A program made the position numbers and the translations under genes. DNA of 64,000 bases from Variovorax boronicumulans (GTDB lineage: Bacteria > Pseudomonadota > Gammaproteobacteria > Burkholderiales > Burkholderiaceae_C), in contig NZ_JAAAFX010000014.1 of NCBI RefSeq assembly GCF_019352895.1, positions 186,001-250,000 on the forward strand, read 5' to 3'. The notes below the pieces were generated by a model. It saw only the letters and a program-made list of their open reading frames with translations. It was not told where the DNA came from and searched no databases. Shown one piece after another: positions 51,672 through 60,527 of this stretch. Each line of letters opens with the position of its first letter. Positions within the stretch are counted from its first letter, which is position 1.

Positions 51672-52202
51672 ATGTCCGCCGCCGAACCCGCCCTGCATCC
51701 GCACCTCCGCGCGCTCTACAGCGCGCACCACGGCTGGCTGCAGGGCTGGCTGCGCAAGAAGCTGGGCAACGCCTTCGACGCGGCCGACCTGGCGCAGGAC
51801 ACTTTCGTGCGGCTGCTCTCGGCCCCCGAGGACACGCCCGAGAAACAGGCCGACTGGCAGCTGCGTGAGCCGCGCGCCTACCTGACGCTGATCGCCAAGC
51901 GGCTGATGGCCAACCTCTACCGCCGGCGTTCGCTCGAGCAGGCCTACCTCGAGGCGCTGGGCGCGATGCCCGAGCCGATGGCGCCGTCGCCCGAGCAGCA
52001 GGCCATCATCCTCGAGACGCTGCAGGAGATCGACGCCATGCTCGACGGCCTGGCGCCGGCCGTGCGCCAGGCCTTCCTGCTGGCGCAGCTCGAAGGCCTG
52101 GGCTATGCGGAGATCGCGGCGAGGCTCGCGGTGAGCGAGCGCACCGTCAAGCGCTACATGGCCGAGGCGATGGCGCGCTGCATCCTGCTGACCAGCGAAT
52201 GA
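51672..52202 (+). CDS. FecI-type ECF sigma factor, cassette 2
   Basis: 176 residues from MSAAEPALHPHLR. Region 2: ALYSAHHGWLQGWLRKKLGN, FDAADLAQDTFVRLLSA and RAYLTLIAKRLMANLYRRRS. Region 4: AEIAARLAVSERTVKRYMAEAM. Closely related to the sigma factors of cassettes 3 and 4 (shared LEGLGYAEIA/AQIAERLAISERTVKRYMA pattern), suggesting duplication. ATG 51672 chosen because the earlier in-frame start (51651) sits in a poor context just after the Fur box. Confidence 0.92.
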   Translation: MSAAEPALHPHLRALYSAHHGWLQGWLRKKLGNAFDAADLAQDTFVRLLSAPEDTPEKQADWQLREPRAYLTLIAKRLMANLYRRRSLEQAYLEALGAMPEPMAPSPEQQAIILETLQEIDAMLDGLAPAVRQAFLLAQLEGLGYAEIAARLAVSERTVKRYMAEAMARCILLTSE

Positions 52203-53173
52203 GCGCCATCCACGAGGACGTGGCCCTTCAGGCCGCGCAATGGTTCTTCCTGCTGAACTCCGGCGAGGCCACGGCCGCCGACCGCCGGCGCTGGGCGCAC
52301 TGGCGCGCGGCCGACCCCACGCACGACCTCGCCTGGCAGCGCGCCGAGCGCGTGAGCCTCAAGTTCGACCTGCTGCCCCGCACGCTGGCCGCGCCGGTGC
52401 TCGGCCGTGCGGCGCGGGCCGACCGCCGCGCGACCGTGAAGGCGCTGGCGCTGCTGGTCGCGGCCGTGCCCGCGGGCTGGCTGGCCTGGCGCAGCGTGTC
52501 CGCGCGCGAGTGGCTGGCCGCGCACCGCACCGCGACCGGCGAACGGCGCGAACTGCGGCTGCCCGACGGCACGCGCCTGGTGCTCAACACCGCCACCGCG
52601 CTCGACGTGGCCTACGACGAGCACCTGCGCCTGCTGCGCCTGCGCGCGGGCGAGATCCTGGTCGAGACCGCGCCCGATGCGGTGCCGCCCGATCACCCCG
52701 CCTACCGACCGCTGGTGGTCGAGACCGCGCAGGGCCGGCTGCGCGCGCTGGGCACGCGCTTCGTGGTGCGGCAATTCGATGGGGGGCGCAGCCACGTCGC
52801 GGTGCTCGAAGGCGCGGTCGAGGTGCGGCCGGAGCGCGCCGCCGACCGGCCGGTGGTGGTGCAGGCGGGCGAGCAGGCCGGCTTCTCGTCGGCATCCGTG
52901 GAGGCCGTCACCGCAGCCGGGCCGCAGGCCGACGACTGGTCGCGCGGCATCCTGCGCGCGCGCGACATGCGGCTGCAGGATTTCGTGGCCGAGCTGGGCC
53001 GCTACCGGCCCGGTGTGCTGCGCTGCGACCCGGCCGTGGCCGCGCTGCGCATCTCCGGCGTGTTCCAGCTGCGCGACACCGGCCCGGTGCTCGACAGCCT
53101 GCCGCAGGCGCTGCCGGTGGACGTGCTGTATCGCACGCGCTACTGGGTGACGGTGGTCGCACCGGGCACCTGA
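52199..53173 (+). CDS. FecR-family anti-sigma regulator, cassette 2
   Basis: 324 residues. Anti-sigma N-terminus: ALQAAQWFFLLNSGEATAAD, WAHWRAADPTHDLAWQRAE. A membrane helix is found at ~82-97 (ALALLVAAVPAGWLAW). The periplasmic FecR core is GERRELRLPDGTRLVLNTATA then LRLRAGEILVETAPDA and RALGTRFVVRQF. The carboxyl end ISGVFQLRDTGPVLDSLPQAL is the secretin-like STN-contact segment. Overlaps the sigma factor by ATGA. Ends 127 bases before its receptor. Confidence 0.93.
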   Translation: MSAIHEDVALQAAQWFFLLNSGEATAADRRRWAHWRAADPTHDLAWQRAERVSLKFDLLPRTLAAPVLGRAARADRRATVKALALLVAAVPAGWLAWRSVSAREWLAAHRTATGERRELRLPDGTRLVLNTATALDVAYDEHLRLLRLRAGEILVETAPDAVPPDHPAYRPLVVETAQGRLRALGTRFVVRQFDGGRSHVAVLEGAVEVRPERAADRPVVVQAGEQAGFSSASVEAVTAAGPQADDWSRGILRARDMRLQDFVAELGRYRPGVLRCDPAVAALRISGVFQLRDTGPVLDSLPQALPVDVLYRTRYWVTVVAPGT

Positions 53174-53211
53174 AGCCGGTCGCGGCGCGACGTGTCGCCA
53201 CGCAGCGGCGC

Positions 53212-53240
53212 TTTTTTTCGACGGGCCGTGTCCCTTTTCC
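53212..53240 (+). promoter_or_regulatory. Shared receptor-promoter motif, cassette 2
   Basis: T7 tract (53212-53218), 11 bases, GTCCCTTTTCC (53230-53240). The same arrangement precedes receptors 3 and 4. Candidate promoter for the FecI-type sigma factor. A further 8-bp inverted repeat GTGTGAAG...CTTCACAC (53250-53257 and 53274-53281) lies closer to the start. Confidence 0.6.
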
Positions 53241-53300
53241 CGCTCTCGCGTGTGAAGCCTTGAGGAACAACAACTTCACACCTTTCCGGAGAGAGAAATC

Positions 53301-55781
53301 ATGGCCCGCCGCCGACCTTCCGCTTTCGTTCGTCACACCCCTTCGCACCGTGTGCTCTCGCTGGCCGTCCACGCGGCCGTGCTGGCCATGGGCTTCGCAT
53401 CGACCGGTGCCTCGGCGCAGCCGGCCGCATCCGCCACAGCGGCGCCTGAAGCGCAGAAGGTCTACCGCATCGCCGCCGGCCCGCTCGACGAGGCGCTGGG
53501 CGGCTTCGCGGCCGCGGCCGGCGTGAGCATCACCGTGCCGCCCGCCCTGGTGCAGGGCAAGAGCACGCGCGGCCTCGACGGCGGCTTCACCGTGCGCGAC
53601 GGCTTCGCGCGCCTGCTGGCCGGCTCGGGCCTCGAGGTGACCGGCGGCACGGGCGGTGCCTTCGCGCTGCGCCGCGCGGTGGCCGGCGACACCGAGGCCA
53701 GCGGCACCACCCTGGCCTCGGTCACCGTGACGGCCCAGGCCGAACGCGCGGCCACCACCGCGGGCACACGTTCGTATGCGACGCGCGCCACGACCATCGG
53801 CAAGACCGAGCAGGCGATCAAGGACATTCCGCAATCGGTCAGCGTCGTCACGCGCCAGCGCATGGACGACCAGAACCTGCTGAGTCTCAGCGACGTGGTG
53901 AACAACACCACGGGCCTGGTCGCCACGCAGGGCATGGGCGCGGGCATCGCGGTGACCGCGCGCGGCTTCCTGCTCGACACCATGCAGTACGACGGCGTCG
54001 CCGTGCCGCGCAACACCTACTCGCTGGGCAACTGGGGCAGCGAGTCGCTGGTGTTCTACGACCGCGTTGAGGTGCTGCGCGGCGCCGCCGGCCTGCTGCA
54101 GGGCGCGGGCAGCCCCGGCGGCGCGATCAACTTCGTGCGCAAGCGCGGCCAGGCCGAACGCACCGTGAGCCTGACCGGCAAGGCCGGCTCGTGGGACCGC
54201 TACGGCGTGCAGCTCGATGCCGGCGGCCCGCTCAATGCCGAGGGCACGCTGCGCGGTCGCCTGGTGCTCGACGAGGACCGCGGCCACTCCTTCATCGACA
54301 GCGTGTGGAACCGCACGCGCTCCAGCTACGCCGCGCTCGACTACGACATCGATGCCGACACCACGGTCGGCCTCGGTGTGAGCAACAAGCACAGCCGTTC
54401 GCGCCCCACCTTCATCGGCCTGCCGCGCTATCGCGACACCCGCGACATCGGCCTGCCGCGCTCGACCTTCACCGGCGCGAACTGGAACCGGGCCTACAAC
54501 GACCAGACCAGCGTCTATGCGGACCTCGAGCACCGCTTCAACGACCGCTGGGTGTTCAAGGCTTCCGCACTCGGCATGAACGAGACGAACAGCTCGGTGC
54601 ACCAGCGCATCGCGGGCGTCGTCAACGCCGACGGCAGCGGCCCCAACTATGGCGACTTCGCCACCGACCTGCGCGGCCAGCAACGCGGGCTGGACGTCTA
54701 CCTGCGCGGCCGCTTCGAGGCGCTGGCGATGCCGCACGAAGTCGTGATCGGCGCCAACTACTCGAAGTACACCACCGACGATGCCTATGCGCGGGCCTGG
54801 ACGCCGGGCGTCAACGTGTTCGACATCGACCACGACCGGCCGCAGCAGGACTACGCCAGCATCGCCGCGCGCGGGTCCAGCACCCGAAGCAGCTACGACG
54901 TGCGGCAGAAGGGCCTCTACGGCACCTGGCGCGCCGGCCTGACCGACTCGCTCACGGCCGTCGTCGGCGCCCGCGCGAGCTGGTACGACTCGGTGTACGC
55001 GCAGCCCCTCGACGACTACCGCAGCCCCAGCAGCGCCTCGGGCAAGGTCACGCCCTATGTCGGCCTGGTGCAGGCGTTGAACAAGCAGTGGTCGGCCTAC
55101 GCCAGCTACACCGACGTCTTCGAGCCGCAGACCGCGCGCACCGCGGCCGGCGAGGTGCTCAAGCCGGTGCTCGGCAGCAACTACGAACTGGGCCTCAAGG
55201 GCGAGCTGATGGACGGGCGGGTGAACGCCTCCTTTGCCGTCTTCCGCTACGACCACAAGAACCGCGCCGTAACCGACTTCGCATCGGGCTTCGCCTGCGA
55301 CGGCTGGTACTGCTCGAACGCCTCGGGCAAGGTGCGCAGCCAGGGCTTCGAGGCCGAGCTCAGCGGCGAGGTGCTGCGCGGCCTGCAGCTTGCGGCGGGC
55401 TACACCTTCAACACGACCCGGTACCTGGAAGACGCGCAATACAAGGGCCAGGTCTTCAGCACCTGGACGCCCAAGCACCTGGTGCGCGTGTGGGCCGACT
55501 ACCGGCTGCCGGGCGCCTGGAGCCGGCTCAGCATCGGCGGCGGCGTGAACCTGCAGAGCCGCGCGCTGAGCTTCGACCGTGCCTTCCAGGTGCCGGGCTT
55601 CGCCGTGTGGGGCGCCCGCATCGCCTACCAGGCGACGCCGACCGTGTCGGTCGCAGTCAACTTGAACAACGTGTTCGACAAGCGCTACTACATCCCCTCG
55701 TACAACGGCACGGACGGCAGCAACTACTACGGCGACCCGCGCAACGTGATGTTCACGTTGAAGTACACGCCGAAGCTGTGA
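53301..55781 (+). CDS. TonB-dependent siderophore-type receptor with signalling domain, cassette 2
   Basis: 826 residues. Signal peptide ending around SASAQPA-A; STN domain (VYRIAAGPLDEALGGFAAAA... GGAFALRRAVAG), TonB box-like TLASVTVTAQ, plug with DIPQSVSVVTRQRMDDQNLL and VEVLRGAAGLLQGAGSPGGAINFV (in part), and barrel ending NVMFTLKYTPKL. FDKRYYIPSYNGTDG near the end is the typical last-strand region of FpvA/FoxA-like receptors. Uptake ligand unknown. GGAGAGAG lies before the ATG. Confidence 0.93.
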   Translation: MARRRPSAFVRHTPSHRVLSLAVHAAVLAMGFASTGASAQPAASATAAPEAQKVYRIAAGPLDEALGGFAAAAGVSITVPPALVQGKSTRGLDGGFTVRDGFARLLAGSGLEVTGGTGGAFALRRAVAGDTEASGTTLASVTVTAQAERAATTAGTRSYATRATTIGKTEQAIKDIPQSVSVVTRQRMDDQNLLSLSDVVNNTTGLVATQGMGAGIAVTARGFLLDTMQYDGVAVPRNTYSLGNWGSESLVFYDRVEVLRGAAGLLQGAGSPGGAINFVRKRGQAERTVSLTGKAGSWDRYGVQLDAGGPLNAEGTLRGRLVLDEDRGHSFIDSVWNRTRSSYAALDYDIDADTTVGLGVSNKHSRSRPTFIGLPRYRDTRDIGLPRSTFTGANWNRAYNDQTSVYADLEHRFNDRWVFKASALGMNETNSSVHQRIAGVVNADGSGPNYGDFATDLRGQQRGLDVYLRGRFEALAMPHEVVIGANYSKYTTDDAYARAWTPGVNVFDIDHDRPQQDYASIAARGSSTRSSYDVRQKGLYGTWRAGLTDSLTAVVGARASWYDSVYAQPLDDYRSPSSASGKVTPYVGLVQALNKQWSAYASYTDVFEPQTARTAAGEVLKPVLGSNYELGLKGELMDGRVNASFAVFRYDHKNRAVTDFASGFACDGWYCSNASGKVRSQGFEAELSGEVLRGLQLAAGYTFNTTRYLEDAQYKGQVFSTWTPKHLVRVWADYRLPGAWSRLSIGGGVNLQSRALSFDRAFQVPGFAVWGARIAYQATPTVSVAVNLNNVFDKRYYIPSYNGTDGSNYYGDPRNVMFTLKYTPKL

Positions 55782-55787
55782 GCCGAC

Positions 55788-55813
55788 CTCGACGCCCGAT
55801 TCCAGGCGTCGAG
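55788..55813. terminator. Shared hairpin between convergent receptor genes
   Basis: CTCGACGCC-CGATTCCA-GGCGTCGAG: perfect 9-bp stem, 8-base loop, in the 39-base gap between receptors 2 (plus) and 3 (minus). No T-tract on either side, but its position suggests a bidirectional terminator. Confidence 0.65.
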
Positions 55814-55820
55814 ATCGTCC

Positions 55821-58343
55821 TCAGAACCTGCCGCGCAGGCTCACCGTCGCGCTGCGCGGCTCGCCGTAGAAGTTGCCCCAGGCCGGCGCGCCGATGGTCT
55901 GGTAGTAGGTCTTGTCGAACAAATTGGCCACGTTGAGCGAAGCCGACCAGTGGCGGTTGATCTGGTAGCCGATGCGCGCGCCCCAGACCGCGTACGAGGC
56001 CTGTTCCAGCGTGATCGCGCCGGTGGTGCGCGTGCTGGCGGTCTGGAAGTTCACGCCGCCGCCCAGCGTCCAGGCGTTGAGCGCGCCGGGCAGGCGGTAG
56101 TCGGTCCACACGCGCAGCATGTGCTTGGGCGAGTAGGTGCTGGCGAAATCGATGCCGGCGTTGGCGGTGTTGTCCAGGTACTTGAAGTGGTTGAGCGTGT
56201 AGCCGCCGAACACCTGCCAGCCGCGCGCCAGCTCGCCGCTGATCTCGGCATCCAGGCCCTGGCTGCGCACCTTGCCGGTGGACACCGAGCAGTAGGTGCT
56301 GTGGGTGCAGACGTTGACGAGGTCTTCCTGCGCGCGGTTGTTCTGGTCGATGTGGAACAGCGCGAGCGAGGCATTGACCTTGCCGTCGAACAGCTCGCCC
56401 TTTAGGCCCGCTTCGTAGTTGCGGCCCTTGATGGGCGGCAGCAGGTCGCCGGCGGCCGTCATCGCGTTCTGCGGCTGGAAGATGTCGGCATAGCTCACAT
56501 AGGCCGACCACTGCGGGTTCAGCGCGTAGACCAGGCCGCCGTAGGGCGTGAACACGCCGCTCTCGCGGAAGGGATCGCTGGTGTCGGCACCGGTTGCGCG
56601 GTCGCGGGTGCTGCCCGTGTAGCGGGTGACGCGCGCACCGGCGACCAGCGTCAACGGGTCGCTGAGGCTCAGGCGCGCCACGCCGTAGGCGCCCGATTGC
56701 GTCATGCGCGTGATGGCGTCGCCGCCGCGGTAGCTGTTGGCGGCGAAGGTGGCGGCGCTGGGTTCGGCGATGGCCGAGACCGGGTCGAACACATTGTTGG
56801 CCACGCCCACCATCTGGATCAGCGCGAAGTCGCTGTGGTTGACCATGCGGCCGGTGTTGGCGCCGAAGCTCAGCGAATGCCGCCGGCCGAAGGCGTCGAA
56901 CTTGCCGTCGACGGCAAGGTCCAGCGTCTTGTTGTCGGTCTCGAAGTCGAACAGGCCGCCGTACATCACGTTGCCGGCCAGCGTGCGCGGGTTGACGGCG
57001 CCGAGCGCGAAGGCGTACTTGATGTCGTGCTGCTCGCGCACGTAGCCGGCCGTGAGCTTGAGCGACCAGTCGACATCGAAGCGATGGGCGAGTTCGGCGA
57101 AGACGGTGCTCTGCTCGCTGTTCCAGCGATTCCAGTCGGCCATCAGCGCGGTCGATCGGCGCAGGTGCAGGTCGGCGCCGTTGCTGTAGCGCGGCAGGCC
57201 CTGGAAGAAGGGCGTGGACTTCAGCTTCTCGTGGCTGGCACCGATGGTGAGCAGCGTCCGCGGGCCGATGTCGGCCTCGAGCACGCCGTACAGCACCCCG
57301 GTGCGGCTCTTCGCGGTGTCGTAGAAGTAGTCGCGGTCGTTGGCGCTCGCCACCACGCGGCCGCGCAGCGTGCCGGCCTCGTTGATCGGGCCGCTGGCGT
57401 CGACCTCGGTGCGCAGGTTGTTCCATGAGCCCGCGCTGGCCGACAGCTGCAACTGCTTCTCGGCCGTCGGCCGCTTGCGCACCATGTTGATGGTGGCGCT
57501 GGGTGCCCCCGCGCCCTGCAGCAGGCCGGTGGCGCCGCGCACCACCTCGACCCGGTCCAGCGTGGCGGCATTGCTCGTGAAGTTGTTGGCCTGCGGGTAG
57601 TAGAAGGCGCGGTTCACGCCATCGAACTGGTAGGTGTCGACGCGGAAGCCGCGCGAGTAGACATAGCGGCCGCCCATCGGGCTGTCGTACATGGTGATGC
57701 CGGTGGTCTGGGCCAGCACCTCGTCGATGGTGTTCAGGTTCTGGTCGTCCATCTTCTGGCGCGTGACGACCGTGATGGACTGCGGGATTTCCTTCAAGGT
57801 CTGCTCGCCCTTGCCGACGGTCACGATGCGGCTGGCGTAGGAGCCCGTGCCTTCGGTGGTCGCGCTGCGCTCGGCCTGCGCGGTGACGCGCACTTCGCTC
57901 AGCGTGTTCGTGCCGGCGTTCCCCGGCGCGGAGGCACTGGCGCCGGGTGGCGACTGGCGCAGCGTGTAGCCGCCACCCGCGCGTGGCACCGCATCGAGCC
58001 CCGTGCCGGCGAGCAGGCGGGCGAAGCCGTCGCCCACCGCATGGCTGCCGCGCAGGCCCGCGGTCTGGCGGCCTTCGGTTAGTGCGGGTTCGAAGGACAG
58101 CGTGACGCCGGCCTGGGCGGCGAAGCGCGAGAGCGCCGGGCCCAGTGCGCCGGCGGGGATGTCGGAGCTGGCGCTGGCGCTGGCGGTGGCCGGCGGGCTG
58201 GCCTGCGCCATCGCACCGCCCGCCGCGCCGAGCGCGAAGGCCAGGCACAGCGTGCGCACGCCCTGGGTCACGGCGCTCGGCGGTGCGGGCATGGAGAGGG
58301 AAGCGAGCCGCGGGCGCGCGGTGCGGGAGGGATGCAATGCCAT
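55821..58343 (-). CDS. TonB-dependent siderophore-type receptor with signalling domain, cassette 3
   Basis: 840 residues. Signal peptide to about AMA-QAS (residue ~47), STN domain (DIPAGALGPALSRFAAQAGV... GGYTLRQ), TonB box-like TLSEVRVTAQ, plug with EIPQSITVVTRQKMDDQNLN and VEVVRGATGLLQGAGAPSATI, barrel ending FYGEPRSATVSLRGRF. FDKTYYQTIGAPAWGNF is the final-strand region. On the minus strand, following its own fecI-fecR pair. Start at MALHPSRT; MPAPPSAV downstream is an alternative. Confidence 0.93.
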   Translation of the reverse strand: MALHPSRTARPRLASLSMPAPPSAVTQGVRTLCLAFALGAAGGAMAQASPPATASASASSDIPAGALGPALSRFAAQAGVTLSFEPALTEGRQTAGLRGSHAVGDGFARLLAGTGLDAVPRAGGGYTLRQSPPGASASAPGNAGTNTLSEVRVTAQAERSATTEGTGSYASRIVTVGKGEQTLKEIPQSITVVTRQKMDDQNLNTIDEVLAQTTGITMYDSPMGGRYVYSRGFRVDTYQFDGVNRAFYYPQANNFTSNAATLDRVEVVRGATGLLQGAGAPSATINMVRKRPTAEKQLQLSASAGSWNNLRTEVDASGPINEAGTLRGRVVASANDRDYFYDTAKSRTGVLYGVLEADIGPRTLLTIGASHEKLKSTPFFQGLPRYSNGADLHLRRSTALMADWNRWNSEQSTVFAELAHRFDVDWSLKLTAGYVREQHDIKYAFALGAVNPRTLAGNVMYGGLFDFETDNKTLDLAVDGKFDAFGRRHSLSFGANTGRMVNHSDFALIQMVGVANNVFDPVSAIAEPSAATFAANSYRGGDAITRMTQSGAYGVARLSLSDPLTLVAGARVTRYTGSTRDRATGADTSDPFRESGVFTPYGGLVYALNPQWSAYVSYADIFQPQNAMTAAGDLLPPIKGRNYEAGLKGELFDGKVNASLALFHIDQNNRAQEDLVNVCTHSTYCSVSTGKVRSQGLDAEISGELARGWQVFGGYTLNHFKYLDNTANAGIDFASTYSPKHMLRVWTDYRLPGALNAWTLGGGVNFQTASTRTTGAITLEQASYAVWGARIGYQINRHWSASLNVANLFDKTYYQTIGAPAWGNFYGEPRSATVSLRGRF

Positions 58344-58406
58344 GGTTCCTGGGTCCTGTACTTGCCGCGCTCACAGCACGGCTCCATGGCTTGCCCGACG
58401 AACGCA

Positions 58407-58434
58407 GGAAAAGGGACAGGCGGACGCAAAAAAA
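58407..58434 (-). promoter_or_regulatory. Shared receptor-promoter motif, cassette 3 (minus strand)
   Basis: On the minus strand: T7 (58434-58428), 10 bases, GTCCCTTTTCC (58417-58407, read down). Identical to cassette 2 in the 11-base core and located right after the fecR stop, 64 bases before the receptor ATG. Confidence 0.6.
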
Positions 58435-58437
58435 TTT

Positions 58438-59406
58438 TCAGATGGGCAGCACCGTCACCCACCAGCGCGTGCGCGTGAGCACCTGCACCGGCAGCGTGCT
58501 GGCCACCATCGACAGCACATAGTCGGTGTCGCGCAGCTGGAAGGCGCCGGAGATGCGCAGTTCGGCCACCTCGGGGCTGCAGTGCAGCAGCCCGGGCCGG
58601 TAGCGCGCCAGCTCGGCGCAGAAGTCGGCCAGCCGCATGTTCTCGGCATAGAGCACGCCCTGGGTCCAGGCCTGGCTCTCGGGCGACAGGGCCGTCAAGG
58701 GCGAGGCACCCTGGTGGCGCAGCAGCGTCTGCCGGCCGGCCGGCACCACCAGCGCGGGCGACGACGCGCCGCGCAAGGTGACTTCGACCGCGCCTTCGGT
58801 GACGGCCAGGTGGATCTGCTGCTGCGTGTCTTCGCCGTCCTGCCGCACCGTGAAGCGCGTGCCCAGGGCACGCAGCCGGCCGAGTGCCGTCTCGACGACG
58901 AAGGGACGTGCATCGGACGCGGTCGCGACCTGGATCGCGCCCGCGCGCAGCCGCACCGTGCGTTGCCCGGCGTCGATGCGCACGTCGATCGCGCTGCCCG
59001 TGTCGAGCAGCACGCGGCTGCCGTCGGCCAGCTGCACTTCGCGGCGTTCGCCGGTGGCGGTGCGGTGGTCGGAGGTCAAGGCTTCCCAGGGCGCGAGCCG
59101 CCAGCCCAGCCAGGCGGCGGGCGCCGCGGTGGCGAGCAGCGCCAGGGTGCGCAACGCGGCGCGTCGGTTGCTGCGCGCCTGCCGCGCCAGCACCGGCACG
59201 CCGACGGCCGCGGGCACGGCGCCGAACTTCTGCGACAGGCGCTCGGCGCGCTGCCAGGCGCGCTCGTGCGCCGGGTCGGCATCGCGCCAGGCGGCGCAAG
59301 CCGCGTGATCGGCTTCGCGCGCGCGGCCGGAGTGCAGCCGCACCAGCCATCGGGCGGCTTCGCGCAGCACGGCGGCGTCGGGCGCGGGCGGCGGCAGGGC
59401 GCTCAT
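58438..59406 (-). CDS. FecR-family anti-sigma regulator, cassette 3
   Basis: 322 residues from MSALPPPAPDAAVLREAAR. Anti-sigma N-terminus RWLVRLHSGRAREADHAACA, AWRDADPAHERAWQRAERLS; membrane helix TLALLATAAPAAWLGWRL; periplasmic core GERREVQLADGSRVLLDTGSA and RALGTRFTVRQDG. The end ISGAFQLRDTDYVLSMVAST matches the cassette 2 protein. Start at 59406 overlaps the sigma stop by 4 bases; a longer start six codons upstream lies inside the sigma gene. Confidence 0.92.
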   Translation of the reverse strand: MSALPPPAPDAAVLREAARWLVRLHSGRAREADHAACAAWRDADPAHERAWQRAERLSQKFGAVPAAVGVPVLARQARSNRRAALRTLALLATAAPAAWLGWRLAPWEALTSDHRTATGERREVQLADGSRVLLDTGSAIDVRIDAGQRTVRLRAGAIQVATASDARPFVVETALGRLRALGTRFTVRQDGEDTQQQIHLAVTEGAVEVTLRGASSPALVVPAGRQTLLRHQGASPLTALSPESQAWTQGVLYAENMRLADFCAELARYRPGLLHCSPEVAELRISGAFQLRDTDYVLSMVASTLPVQVLTRTRWWVTVLPI

Positions 59407-59903
59407 TCCATGACCGCCAGGCAACGCTCGAAGCCCAGCGCCATGTAGCGCTTGACGGTGCGCTCGCTGATCGCCAGGCGCTCGGCGATCTGCGCATAGC
59501 CCAGCCCTTCGAGCTGCGACAGCACGAAGGCCTCGCGTGCCTTGGGCGCCAGGCCGTCGAGCATCGCGTCGATCTCGTCCAGCGTCTGCAGCAGCTGCAG
59601 CCGTTTCTCCGGCGACAGCGCCAGCGCCTCGGGCATCAGCGCGAGCGCCTCGAGGTAGGCGCGCTCCAGCGCCTGGCGACGCCAGTGTTCGCTGACCACG
59701 CCCTTGGCCAGCGTCGTCAGGTAGGCGCGCGGTTCGCGCAGCGTGGGCAGCGCCTGCGGCCGCAGCAGCACGCGCACGAAGGTGTCCTGCGCCAGGTCGG
59801 CCGCACTGTGCGCGCAGCCCAGGCGCCGGCGCAGCCAGCTGCTGAGCCAGCCGTGGTGCGCGGTGTAGAGGGCCTGCACGGTGAGGGTGTCGGCGGAAGA
59901 CAT
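59403..59903 (-). CDS. FecI-type ECF sigma factor, cassette 3
   Basis: 166 residues. Region 2: ALYTAHHGWLSSWLRRRLGC, SAADLAQDTFVRVLLRPQAL, AYLTTLAKGVVSEHWRRQAL; region 4: LEGLGYAQIAERLAISERTV, KRYMALGF. Start at MSSADTLTV (59903); MHSRIAPFL nine codons upstream is possible but lies nearer the Fur-type site. Divergent from the sigma gene of cassette 4 across a 108-base shared promoter region. Confidence 0.91.
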   Translation of the reverse strand: MSSADTLTVQALYTAHHGWLSSWLRRRLGCAHSAADLAQDTFVRVLLRPQALPTLREPRAYLTTLAKGVVSEHWRRQALERAYLEALALMPEALALSPEKRLQLLQTLDEIDAMLDGLAPKAREAFVLSQLEGLGYAQIAERLAISERTVKRYMALGFERCLAVME

Positions 59904-59931
59904 GAGGAACGGGGCGATGCGCGAATGCAAT

Positions 59932-59946
59932 TGAGAATTAATCTCA
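59932..59946. promoter_or_regulatory. Shared candidate Fur box between cassettes 3 and 4
   Basis: TGAGAATTAATCTCA: 7-1-7 near-palindrome with 6 of 7 pairs, a strong Fur-type match (TGAGAATNATTCTCA). It lies in the divergent region between two sigma genes, so one site may iron-regulate both. An adjacent A/T-rich stretch (TTTTATAATCATT, 59947-59959) includes a -10-like TATAAT. Confidence 0.78.
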
Positions 59947-60011
59947 TTTTATAATCATTGGTGTCCCGGCGCGCCGCGCAGGACCTTCCGCTCCCTTGTC
60001 CAAGTGTCGCC

Positions 60012-60527
60012 ATGCCTGCTGCCACCTCCGTCCACCGCTGTCACATCGACGCGCTCTACAGCGATCACCATCGCTGGCTGCAGGGCTGGCTGAGCCGCAA
60101 GCTGGGCAATGCCTTCGAGGCCGCGGACCTGGCGCAGGACACCTTCGTCCGCCTGTTGGGGGCCTCGTCGGCGCCGGCCGAGGGCGCGCTGCGCGAGCCG
60201 CGGGCCTACCTCGCGACCGTGGCGCGGCGCCTGCTGCTCAACCACCTGCGCCGCCGCGCGCTGGAGCAGTCCTACCTCGATGCGCTGGCGGTGCTGCCCG
60301 AGGCACAGGCGCCGTCGCCCGAGCAGCAACTGGTGATCCTGCAGGCCCTGCAGGAGATCGACGCGATGCTCGACGGCCTGCCGCCCAAGGTGCGCAGCGT
60401 GTTCATCCTGTCGCAGATCGATGGTCTGACCTACGCCGCGATCGCCGACGAGATGAAGATCAGCCTGCGCTCGGTCAAGCGCTACATGGCGCAGGCGATG
60501 ACCGAGTGCATCCTGCTCGCGGCATGA
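60012..60527 (+). CDS. FecI-type ECF sigma factor, cassette 4
   Basis: 171 residues from MPAATSVHRCHIDALYSDHH. Region 2: RWLQGWLSRKLGNAFEAADL, AQDTFVRLLGA, AYLATVARRLLLNHLRRRAL; region 4: LTYAAIADEMKISLRSVKRY. Closely related to the cassette 2 sigma but with a different recognition helix (ISLRSVKRY against VSERTVKRY), which may separate promoter specificity. Overlaps fecR by ATGA. Confidence 0.92.
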   Translation: MPAATSVHRCHIDALYSDHHRWLQGWLSRKLGNAFEAADLAQDTFVRLLGASSAPAEGALREPRAYLATVARRLLLNHLRRRALEQSYLDALAVLPEAQAPSPEQQLVILQALQEIDAMLDGLPPKVRSVFILSQIDGLTYAAIADEMKISLRSVKRYMAQAMTECILLAA

